Shown here: in pieces, positions 1-12,200 of the stretch
Numbering within the stretch: position 1 is the first letter of the stretch
Layout: each line of letters begins with the position of its first letter
DNA from: Saccoglossus kowalevskii
Lineage: Eukaryota; Hemichordata; Enteropneusta; Harrimaniidae
DNA: 21,890 nt
Direction of reading: 5' to 3'
Assembly: GCF_000003605.2 (NCBI RefSeq)
Contig: NW_003113972.1
Location: forward strand, 103,887 to 125,776
The notes under the pieces: model-generated
What the model was told of the DNA's origin: nothing
The model's input: only the letters and a program-made list of their open reading frames with translations
Databases searched by the model: none
Translations under genes and position numbers: made by a program

Positions 1-85
1 TGCCCAAAAGCTTAATGACATCACCAAAAACTGTGCTCAAAAGCTTGATGACATGTCAGTAACAGTGTTTTGAGGTCAAACATAC
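1..85. other. Start of the intron after the transmembrane exon, with a two-copy 33-bp direct repeat
   Basis: On the minus strand this is the 5' end of the intron leading to the cytoplasmic exons. Bases about 3-68 hold two imperfect copies of a 33-bp unit sharing CAAAAGCTT(A/G)ATGACAT, at offsets 6 and 39. No coding sequence is seen. Confidence 0.5.
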
Positions 86-291
86 CTGATTGTGGTTATG
101 CAAATTAGCCAACTCTAGCATGTGACCATTAGCATGGGTGGATCCGGTGTATCCTCCTTTGGTTGGCTGCGATTGACGCCGACACATACATATACATACA
201 AACAGAAGTGCAATGAACAGTGGCACTGCAATACTTGGCACTAATATAAGTAACACTTCATTGTTTTTCTTCCTGTTAGGAGTGTGTACAC
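86..291 (-). CDS. Ror: Ror exon: transmembrane segment and start of cytoplasmic juxtamembrane region
   Basis: This 206-bp exon has acceptor ctttctaacctag and donor CAG|GTATGT, phases 1 in and 0 out. After a short basic stretch (PNRKKNNE) comes one long hydrophobic helix containing ILVPSIAVPLFIALLFVCIC, then a stop-transfer RRQSQ. The ILVPS-A-PL--ALLF pattern is nearly that of vertebrate ROR1, which makes the family call firm. The cytoplasmic part (TKGGYTGSTHANGHMLELAN) has a tyrosine and a Ror-like MLELAN stretch before the kinase. The kinase exons should continue on the minus strand beyond position 1 of the window; none of the kinase is visible here. Confidence 0.97.
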
Positions 292-3200
292 CTAGGTTAG
301 AAAGAGAAAAGTCATGTGATTTCAGCAAAGAATGACTGACAATCATCAACCGGGGTGCGTAAGAAATCCAACATCAATGTACAGCAACAGTGATCTTTGG
401 TATGTATTAGAATTATCATCCTCTAGATACATTTTAGAAAATACACAATATCTATATTACAGCTGTGTTTTGCCATTCAAAGGTATAAAAATTATTCCTG
501 CCATTTTTAAAATAGTACAACTTCTTTGGGGGAGGGGGGATTGACCAATTCACATGCACTCACCACATCTTGGAATATCGCATCTTTCGGAGCGAACTTT
601 GGGATCCACTGTAAAACACCACGGCCCATCATGCTGGTTGCCAGGGTTACGACAGTAATTGTGATCTCCTAGCAACTGTGGATAATCGGCCAGTGTCAGG
701 TCGTGAACATGGGGCTACAAAATAAAACACCATCATTTTACATTTTGCAGTAGTTGTTAACATAAAATGTAAACATGTTAATGCTTTGTTAGATACCCAA
801 ACATCAATAACGTCAGTTTCAGTATGATATATTTTTGAGTTTTAAAACATTTATCGTCAATAGATGCACATATAAACCAAAAATCACATTTACTAAATCA
901 TTAAAATATGACTTATTTTGACCATAGAGGCCTCTGTAATTTACGTAAGCGTTACTAATAGAGCAAATACGATAGGCATGTTCAATGGTTATTGTACATA
1001 GCTGACTTTCTTGTATGTGTGTGTTGGTATGTTAATCGATTACTCACCTCAGTACTGCTCCATTTCTGACACTGGATTCCAGTTCTGGTCACATTAACTT
1101 TACCAAGGTAACCACCTCCACTGTTATTGTAACATTTATGGTCTGTCAGAAAAACAAATAAATATTCATTTAAATTGTTTGTTTTCACAGTGTAAATACA
1201 GCTCTAATCTTCGGGGGCGGTCATCCGGGCATTTTCACCGCCTGGCAACCCGCGGCGGTGAAAACAAAGGCCCAAAACTCGCAGAAAACGGTACTTTGGG
1301 ATGATTGTTGAGACTCCTCTGAACAGTGTAACAAGATTAGCCCTACGTGTGTAACATATATAAATTTGGTTGTTCGGGATTACTTCAAAGTTGAGTTTGT
1401 ATTGTTTTCTCGAATTTTCACCGGCTCCACCGGTGTTCCACAGCAGCGCGCACAAAGCCCATAGAAATACGTGGTACAGTGATGCGCGTCTTAGCAACGT
1501 AGAACGTCTGTGACGTAGCTCCGCCCCCGAGGATAGACAGTTCATAACTCACTGATAATTTTAATTTTATTGAAAATAACGACGACAATGACAGCACTGA
1601 ATAGACATCTCATTGTAAATACAAAAACCCAAAAAGAAACAGCGCCATCAACCAGTAAACATCAACTTCTTTTGTTTTTATATGATTGTTTAATAAAAGA
1701 ATAATCTTTACCTATGACCCCTTGGTTCACATCTGGGATTCCAATACGGATACAGTTGGAACTTCCATTAGATCCCGGGAGGGGCAGCTCAGAACAGACG
1801 GGCAAAATGTAATGATTACTAACAAGATAATTAGATTTTGCAGATTCATACTCTGCTTTACAAATGTCATTTTCCAAAATCTCGCATTCATCACGGCATA
1901 TATCACGAGGCTTAGCTACAGTCGTGGTTTCATCGCATAGTCGGAAGGCATAATGGCAGAGGGAAGGAATGGCAAATTCAGAGCATCGGTCAGAAAGATC
2001 AGTTGATGATTCAATAATCATAAAAGCAGCCATTAGTATTTCTTCTACAGATTTCTGGGACATCTCGGGGTTAACATAAATATTGGCATTACCGACAAAA
2101 GTTGCGCAAGCAGTGCCAGTATATGGTTTACAGTAGCCACCTTCACTGAAAAACAAGAGAAAAACAAAATTCAATAGAATTATAAAAATGGCTTCAAGTT
2201 AGAGGCAACATACACAACTGCACAAAACAGACGACCCCTAAAGCTCTAATTTCATATATTCAACCTAAATTTTTAGTGGGTTTAACGGTTTCTAAATTTC
2301 AACGCCAACTTATATCTTTTGGGAAAAAAAGGAAATTCCCATTGCCAGTGACAGTGCAGTATCCCCACCCCCCCCCCACTTCTCCTCCTGCGAAAATACC
2401 AGGACATGGCCTTTAGACCTGTTATAGTTGCTGAAGTATAATTCTGATGCTGAAGTACCGGTAGTACATGGAACACCCACCAAGTTCACATGGTGAAATT
2501 GACACTCAGTTTTTAAAAACCTGGTCATGATTTTGAGACAAACTATAAATCACTCACAAATGTGGTCAGCTTTTCCAAAATGAAAGATATTTTTATCATG
2601 AAACGAGAACACACAAGATTCCAGCACCTGATGTGTAATGTTGTAAAAATATTAGATTTCTGTATCACAATAATACAATAAAACATATATTCATGTTTGT
2701 GTGCAAGAGATATACCACACTCTTGTTTTGCAAAAAGGTAGTACACAGAACTTACTTACATGCTTTCATCTGAAGCTGGCGATGGAAAGGGGCCTGCCAA
2801 ATAAATAAACATTGGACAAATAAATATTATAAACATGAAATTATTGACTTCATAATGCTCAAAAGTTTACTGATGTCAACACATGCCACTGCCCCAAGTC
2901 CCACAGAATACATCTCAGTGAGTGGTAAGTTTTTAAGTCGGGTCCTGATGCAACAACTACACTACATGACATACACTACACAACGATTCTTGCTTCACAA
3001 TAATGTCATTGCAGATTGAGACTTACCAATTTTAACATAGAGTATACCCTGCGTAGAGACCGTACCAGCGGAGTTCTCGGCTACACATTTATAATATCCA
3101 GTATCCACGGTATCCACATCACGCATTATCAACTTGGATCCGGAATTGGCCTGTTTAATTGTGATATGTTGCCGCTTAGGAGTAATAGGCGCATCGTTTT

Positions 3201-6200
3201 TATACCAGTAGTAGGTTGGTTGAGGCTCTCCAGTTACTCGGCAACGTAGAACCGCTTTGGCACCAGATAGTAGTGTGACATTGTTCATGGGTTCTTCTAA
3301 ACTGAGGTAGTCATTGTTGCTGCCACTGCAAACAAAAAGTAAATCATGATACAAAGTGAAAATGTTTCATTCCCGGATTGGAAGCAAATAACATAAAATA
3401 TTATCAATAACAATAAACTATCACAGTATTATGAAAGGAGTCAAATTATTTAAAGATATATAATTTTCTAATGACAACAATCAGACTTACGTTATTAGGG
3501 TTCCAGCTCCGGTTTTCGGTGATGACGAGGCCAATGCTGAGTCTGGGTCATCTGAAAAGAAACAGAACAGCTCATATATAAGATTCTGCAGATACAGTTG
3601 AAACAGTTTTAAATTTCATGGAAATCCAATTAGTTTTACCAAAATTAACATCAAAATAGACAAAAAGGTATAAAAGGTATTGATATCAGATTTTACAAGA
3701 AATTACACCCTTGCTAGTTAGTGAGTGACTGTCATGTGAAGTTATGATGTGCACACCTCTGCAAATAAGGTTATTGTTATGGTGGTACGATAGATCAAAT
3801 CTGTTGTCTGCACCAAAAAAGAAAAACATATCTACAAGCAAACATGTTTACAACTACAGCAAATTAGATTTAGACTTTTCTTGTTTATATATGTTGAAAA
3901 TTTGGCGGTATACAATAACCGACGATGGTTTCATTGCGTAATTATCTAATATGATGTTGACACATTAAATAGTAAACTTTCGCCTAAAGATACCAACGAT
4001 GATTTTAACAGATTTAAAACTTACAGCATCTTGGAATGTCACATTTCTCAACTCTTGTCTCTGCATTCATTGTAAAACACCATGGGGAATCCAGCATATT
4101 GCCTGGATTGCGACAGTAATTGTGACCCCCACCAATCTCTGGATATGTCTCTTCTGTCAATGTGTGCGGGTGCGGCTGTAAGAAGGAAAAAAATCATAAC
4201 ATGACGACTGAAATGATATATGTTATTTGTTTTTATCATATTTTTGAATCAGAATTAATAATGAAAAGTTTGAAATTTGGAAAAGCTGTGTCGCAAAGTG
4301 ACACTAGTATGCAACTACATTATGAATATTATGAAAAAAAATCAATAAAAATGTTTTATCAAAAAAAATAGTTTTTCACTTTGAAATATGAGAAAATATG
4401 AAAACTGCAGACAAAAAATATAGAATTACTATTTTTTTAAATTTACAAGCTTTAATTTTTTCAACTTGTGAGTCTTTTATATAAAAATTCTTAAAACGCT
4501 TTTCTGAGCAAGCATGCATTAAATTATAGGTCAACTGTCTTATAACTTTCAGATGCATATATTCATACAAAAAAAATACAGTAAAAATGTGATAACGACA
4601 TTCAGATGGCGTTTACTGCCATTTACTATTCAAGAGTTCCCAATTCACACCAAATCATGCGTGTAATAGAATTGAAAAGAGCACAAAACGACAAGAATGA
4701 CTAGAATACTGAATCTCGTTATGATACAAATTGTACGAAAAGCGTACACTGCAAACAAATTCCAGACACCTTTTTTCCTTGTCATAATATTCAAGCAATT
4801 TTTTTTTAGAATTTTCTTAAATTTCATTTGTTTTATTGAAATCAAATTTTCAAAAATCAGACATTTACTAAACACTGATCAACATTTATAACACCAAAAA
4901 GTAGACAAAAACGACAAAAGTTGACAATGGCCGTGATCGGGTCAAAGATGATGTTGGCAATGGCTGCGAGAATACAAGGCTTGTGTTGAAAAACTGCTCA
5001 GTAATTGTAACCATTGGTAACCATGCAGACAAAGCCAAAACAAACGGCATAGGTAATAAGATACTATTACGGTACAAAATTGTGATCAAAATCAATACAT
5101 TTCATTAGAATATAAAATTAAAAAGGAAAAGAAGAAAACAGCATTCAAAAATTGATTCAGAAATTATTAGAAATTGAACAAATGCAAAATAATAAGAAAG
5201 TTGTTTACAGAATGTTTGCAGAGGATGTCAATTTTACACAATTTGAATTGTATATTCAAAGCTGACAATATCCAAAAGAGCTTGTCTCAATTCCCGATGC
5301 AACGTCAAATCTATTGAGATGTAAAGCCGATGTACACTGATTCAGACGTGATGAGTGATTGTTGGTATTATACTTATAGCAAAGGGGATTAGAGTTTAAT
5401 TAATAGATGAGCCAGATATCCCATGATTCAATTTGGCACTGTCAATCATCATTGCTACTGCAGTTCAAGCCACATTTCTTCAGAGTTCCAACCAAGACTG
5501 GATTTAGAGTTCCTGTATCATAATCCAACCAAGACTGGATTTAGAGTCCCTGCATTGTGATCCAACCAAGACTGGATGTAGAGTTCCTGTATCATGATCC
5601 AACCAAGATTGGATTTAAAGTTCCTGTATCATGATCCAACCAAGACTGGATTTAGAGTTCCTGTATCGTGATCCAACCAAGACTGGATTTAGAGTTCCTG
5701 TATCAGAATTCAACCAAGACTGGATTTAGAGTTCCTGTATCATAACCCAACCAAGACTGGATTTAAAGTTCCTGTATCATAACCCAACCAAGACTGGATT
5801 TAAAGTTCCTGTATCATAACCCAACCAAGACTGGATTTAAAGTTCCTGTATCGCGATCCTACCAAGACTGGATTTAGAGTTCCTGTATCGCGATCCAACC
5901 AAGACTGGATTTAGAGTTCCTTTATCGCAATCCAACCAACACTGGATTTAGAGTTCTTGTATCGCGATCCAACCAAGACTGGATTTAGAGTCCTGTATCG
6001 TGATCCAATCAAGACCGGTTATTGAGTACCCAAATTCAGATTGACCCATGCAAATCAAATTTAATAATGGATCACAATGACAATGATCTAATTAATTAAC
6101 TGTGTTGAACTTCATCACTTATTATACCATTTTTTATATTTAGACTTGACAGGTGTATCTATCATTATAATTTGATATAATTTAATGATTTTATTGCTTG

Positions 6201-9200
6201 ATGTGCATTTCTATCAGAGATGCATGTCTAAAAGAGCAAATACTTGACAATGTTGTATTTAATACTCACCCAGTTAGAGTGCCATGGCTGACAGACAAAG
6301 CCAGATATAGTCTCATTTAATGTGCCTCTATATGATAGACCACTAGCAGTGTAGCAAGCATCTAAAAATAGAAATCAGTTTTAATTTACTGTCCAAGACC
6401 AGTCACTTTACTTTATTACCTATACATAGATAACCCATAATGCAATGCGACAAGCACAGCATTGTAAAGGTGCACCACAACAACAACAAAAACCTTTGAA
6501 TGTCAAACTTTTGTTACCTTCGGCCAACATTTTGATCAAGATCTATAGCTGATAGGAAATTAATACATTTGGTCCAAATTTATCCACAAAAAAAATCATG
6601 AAAAAAAAACAGGCAATATGTTGCACCAAGTACCAGGTAGATCTTGAGATCTGTGTTTTATAATGAGATTAATAAATAAGCTTATTAGCTAGCATATTAT
6701 TTTAGCCAATCCAGTTTATCTCTAATTTGGCTAATTTAGAATATATTCTCACAGTGAGATTGTTGGCACTTTAGCTAAATTAGGATTCTGTTAATTCTTG
6801 CATTGAGTCAAATTTGCTAAAAAAACATGTAGCTATTTAAATATTTTATTTGCTGGCAATCTAACCTTGTATACCGGTTTCACTAGACGGGCTGCCGGGA
6901 ACGTTCAACTCAATACAGTTGAGACTCCATCAAGACGAGGTAATTCCAAACAGTCTGGTAACATCCCTGCATCAAAGCCGCTTGACTTCAAAAACAGAAA
7001 CTCCTCTCGGCAGGTGTACTGCTCTAATCGCACGCAGTCATCATGACATATATCACGCGGAGTTGGAATCGTGACCGAAGTATCGCATGGTGGGAAGACA
7101 TAATAGCATACAAATGGTGCTGCATATTCCAAACAACTGTCACTCCAGTTACTGTTGCCGCTGCTAAACATTTCGAATGCCATGGCTAAACGTGATTCAA
7201 GCATACTTTGGGGTACCGCGATATCAACGTAGATTGGTTGAGTGCCGAGAAGATGAGCACAAACGTTGCCGTTATATGGTTCACAAAAAGATGAACGGGG
7301 AGCCCTGAAATGATAATAAAGTTGTGATATAAAAAGTTTTCAATAAATAAAAAGTTTGAGTGGAAAAATGATTTAAAGTGACACTGCCCTCAGCAATACA
7401 AATGTACATAGGGCGGCTCACATAACACTAAATGTTTAAATATTGGCAAGTTTTAGCAACTTTTTGTAAAAGTTGGTTGCACATTTACAGGCAAGATGGT
7501 ATAATTAAACGATTGTCAAAACTATGTGTCATGCATGGTCATTGTTAATGTGACAATACAGTACTATATATGTATAAACAATATATATAACAATAAATTA
7601 GCTATGTTTATTGTTTTGAACTGTGCATAGCGTGTGATGTAGGTAAAGAAGAACCAGAGAATAGAGCAATAATATGGAAAAAGTAGAATGTGCAGTTCTG
7701 ACGACAGTATCACTTGAAGTTACTCTAACCACAAGGAATTGTAAACAACGACGTCTACGCAGACAATAGCCAGACAATACCCAGTCCCCATCATCATTAG
7801 TGTATAAATATTAACTTTTTCCAAACCTACAAATTTGTCGTACAAATTTTAGTTGGTCATAAATAAAATGAGAAACGAGCTAAAGTATGGATGAATTGAT
7901 AAAAATAATAAAGAAACACAATATTCAGGTGGGAAAAAAATCAAAATTCAGTCAAAGATAGATATACTTTTATAATTCTGTCATACTGAAACTAAGGAGC
8001 AAAGTAACATGAACTGATGCCATTTAATTATTTATTTGTGGGCACAGTACAAATATTATGACTTGCATGTGAACTTCTGAATCAACACATTGGACAAGAA
8101 CGTAAATGAAAACACATTGAATGACAGTCACTGAATAAGATGTACTGAATTAAAATGATAATCACCCCTATGGAGATTGTAAAAATAATGGCACCTGAGA
8201 AAGCGGTGAGGAAGAAAAAAAAGACAATCTGCCACAAAGTCTTTTCAATCAAGATCTCAGAGGGTGTTTTATTAGAAGTGTATGGCAAACTGAAGGCTGA
8301 TTCGTTTCAACTGTCAAGTTCCTTGTGAAAGATGCTCTATTTCATTTCACGTCTAATCTGTTCAAGCTGAAATGAAAAGCGGGCTTTATCATACCATCCA
8401 TCACCTGACCACACTAGGCGATAATGTTGTTGACTTAAGCCACACACAACCAGCACATCAATGGGCCACTCATTCACCTGAATGGACTTTCTTTTTTGAA
8501 GAGTTTGTTGCTATGGTGATTTAGCTGAGTAAGACAGGAAGTGCAGATATGGCCACATTGTTTACTAGGTTTGGCTTGGCCCGATAGATTCTTTCAAAGC
8601 TTAGTGTAAATTTAATTTAATTTTTCAAGGTTAAATCTTATTAACTTTATTAACAGAAACAAAGTTAGTAAGGACACCATTTTGTGAAAGTTACATGACT
8701 TTTAACCGTTTGAACGCTGAAATAAAGTAATTCCTGCAGCAAATATCCACTTGGTCGGAAAATTTCAAAAGACAGATTAACTGATGTCTTTGCTATTTAT
8801 TTGTCATGTGGTTTTGTTTTACCCAACTGTTCATAAATTCTAGAAAAAATAGTTTAGTATATAAATAGATAGTTCACTGTGATGAAAGGTAGCTATGAAT
8901 CATTAAGATTTAATATTTCCTATATAGATACAGATGCTATACTATTGATTTTTATAGAAAATGACCATTTTGAGATTTTTGAACTTCAGACAAAATGAAT
9001 TCCTTAACAATTTACAATTTTGTCCCTAGAGTTGTAGGTAGAATGCCTGTATAAACGAACTTAACAACAAATTACCTAATACTTACCCTACATTCGGAGA
9101 TGCTGAAAAAGAACCAACGTTGACAAATAATCGAGCAGTGAGCGACACTGACTGTGTATTACTCCCAGTTGCTGTGCACCTATAGTAACCAGTATCGTCA

Positions 9201-12200
9201 GACTGTACACTTCGTATTGATAACTTTGAGCCCCAATCATAAATACGCATGTTGTATCTTCCACGGTTTTCCAATTTTACGTCATTTTTAAACCACTCAA
9301 AGGTAGGCGGTGGTTCTCCGGTAATTTTGCATCTGAATGACGCTCGTTCTCCGGGATGTACCGATACGTTATCCATTTGTCGGTCAATCTGAAGACTGCT
9401 ACTATAAAAAAAACACACAAAAAATGCATAAAATGTAATTGACGCTTTTGTTCAGGATTCTGTGTACAAGTATAAACCTCATTGCAATATATTTCAATTG
9501 TGTTACTGTATGTACACATAAAACAAAAATGTTATTTAGGTATCGTATATTACAACATTTATAATCAACTTATTTTGACCACAGAAACATTTATATCATT
9601 TATGCTAATAATGTACATGCGCATTTTTGGCCTTATTGTGAATGCAATAACCTTTTGACACAAATTTTGTAAATTTTTATATATATCAGTAGGATTTTGT
9701 GTGAATTTTGGAATAAATACTAGTAGATACATTTCCCCAAGAACTGCACATAGCTGTGTAAAACATTTTGAGAAGATGTCATTTTTTTCGGTGAAAGTTA
9801 ACATTGATGTTTAAAGGATAAGGAACATCCTGTTGATGATGATACGATATTGCCGTAAATTATTGAATTAAATCTAAAATTAGAAATAAATTGATATGAA
9901 TACCAATTTCTTGCTGCAATTGCAGGGATTAACTGCTTTCCCAGCAGTGTGTACAGTGAATGATAACCACTGGTACTATTATACACTAGACTGGTATCAA
10001 TAATTAATTCTATCACTAATTTTTCTCTTCTGATGACAGCAATAGGATTACATCATACACCCCCAGACACCAGTGATACTGAGTCATCACCCACTCTTTC
10101 CCTGTGGCTGTCATGTTAAAGCGGAAAACCACTACGATACGATCTTACTAATATGCATATAGTGGAGCAGAAAAAAACACTGATTCAAGAGATGTGTACT
10201 TATCTACATGTAAATTTCTGCATAGTAAAAAGGAAACAAAGTGGTTAGAGCTGCTGGGATAGAACATGCTGTTTTAACTCGATAAGTGCCTAGGAAGCTT
10301 AAATTCACAGTCCTTGGGCTTCCCAGGAGAAGGACTTTTGACAGATTCTGACAAATCTGACCTGTCACATTTTTTTCTCCCTCTAACAAGCACCGAAAGA
10401 TGAACGTAACACGAACCAGAGATGTATCTTTGAATTATACATGTTTGCTCAGTACTGAAACATGTATCCGAGCACTCCTAGTAAACATGTTATGCAGCCA
10501 TTGGGGAATGTCGACATTCTGATAAAGTTAGTAGAATTTGGCACCGTATAATGAAGATTTTTTTTTCCTTTTCTTTGGAAGATATGCCGGAGAGGATTAC
10601 AGTCACTATTATTTTGTTGGTGTAAGGAATGTGACGTGTAACATCCGGTCACTGAGTTTATCAGAATTAATTGAAGCACATTATTGGGTCACTTGCATCA
10701 TTACCCAGCCAGGTCTAATTATTCAAATTAGAAGATGAGACGCATTCCAAAATCATTCTTTATCAGTTTGTGAAAACAAAATATTTTTCATTCTTTATTT
10801 CATTTTTTCACCTGTTCCAAACTTAGCAATGTTTTTATTATAATTGAAACATCATTATGTAAATTACCTAATTATAATATGCACAAAGAAAATACGTGAG
10901 AAAGTTTAGTACTATCGGTACTGACAGTGGGTATTCCGAGTCATCAACATGCTGAACGGTTTATTGATGGGCATTCCATTTGTGTAAATGAAACAGACCT
11001 TGCTGTTTACTTAGTTTAATGTTGCTTTTATTGCCAGAAATATTGCTTGACTGATGAATTATTAATTTCATTTTAAAACCTGTTCAATAAAAAAAAGATT
11101 TTTTTTTTGTGTTATCATTATCATCAGAAAGAGTGAGGGAGTAGAAAGGGGATATCTGTTTCAAAGACTTGAGATCGACAAGAGACTCTAATTTACAGTT
11201 TGATGATGTATTAGTCATAAACACTTATTACATTACGTCAGTGATCTCAGTTTTGTAGAATTCAATTTCAGTGATTGTATTAAAATGAGTCACAGGTTGG
11301 AAATCTTTGCACAGATTGAGATTGAGATTCTTGTCATTTTCCTGTTACACACTTGCATTTAACATGTCAACATCTGCTTAACCCTTTGAAAGCTAGATTT
11401 ATCCTGCTAAAAATTTGGTAGCAAAATTTTACACATTTTTATGTATTTTTTTTATTAATTTTGGTGATAGAATATGTTCTCATGCAAAAACTTGTACTGT
11501 CCTCTTTGAACACCCATCTTTGTAAAACTTTATTAATCAAGATTTTGAGCCATATTTAAATGTTGCACTACTGAGCACGTTACTGCACATATGTGCAATG
11601 CATTATGGGAGAGAACTTCAAATTTTGCACTACTGAGCACGTTACTGCACATATGTGCAATGCATTATGGGAGAGAACTTCAAATTTTGCACTACTGAGC
11701 GTTACTGCACATATGTGCAATGCATTATGGGAGATAGCTTCCTTTTTTACATAATGGAGAACTATTATCCTTCAATCTTTTTAAATGTTACAATATCAGA
11801 TTTTTCATTTCATTGCAAAATATTTTAGACTTTTTCATTTTTTAATTGCATTAATTATCAACACATAATAATGAAATTTGATTTTTCCAGACTTGCGATT
11901 CATAGTATTAGCAGGTAATATTAAGAGTTAAGATATTAAGGTAAAGTATTATTTTGGGGAAAAAACCTGCCAGGAGAGCACATAGAAATTGGATCTCTGT
12001 CGATGTGACTCATACAACAGTAGGTAATTTCATCAAATTGTCGGAATGTTTATTTCATAAAATTCAATTTTTCAGAGCGGCTTGCCTTCTAATTACGAAG
12101 ATGTCATTATGAACCTGTAATAACCGAGTGCACTGACGGTAGAAAATTCGATCCATTAAATTTGAGAATATGAGTCATGAAAAAACGACAGAGGAAATGA

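Larger units (their letters stand above)
1143..1711 (-). other. Ror: Intron between Fz2 and Kr2a
   Basis: This 569-bp intron is AT-rich at both ends, with the CpG-dense block 1207-1534 in its middle. Apart from that block and the signal-peptide-like ORF in it, nothing is recognised. Confidence 0.8.

Noticed and set aside
1-85. Kinase-domain sequence
   Set aside because: After the TM exon donor at 85 only intron remains in the window; no kinase motif is present on either strand.
2282-2528. Overlapping minus-strand ORFs between the microexon and Fz2
   Set aside because: They read through a C-run and low-complexity tract inside a well-defined intron. Microexon and Fz2 already join in phase.
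3552-4024. Remnant TM or kinase exon between the modules
   Set aside because: I looked for a Ror-like TM helix or a promoter-like patch that would show two fused tandem genes; none was seen.
5488-6030. CRISPR-like appearance (37-bp period)
   Set aside because: The repeat is continuous with no unique spacers, and the DNA is an animal intron.
8082-8288. Minus-strand ORF with two hydrophobic stretches (LTAFSGAIIFTIS, GVIIILIQYILFS) and an acceptor-like ctttctcag
   Set aside because: It lies in the Ig1-Fz1 intron. Its only open splice phase (1) does not match the phase-2 ends of linker 1 or Ig1. The composition fits chance in AT-rich DNA.
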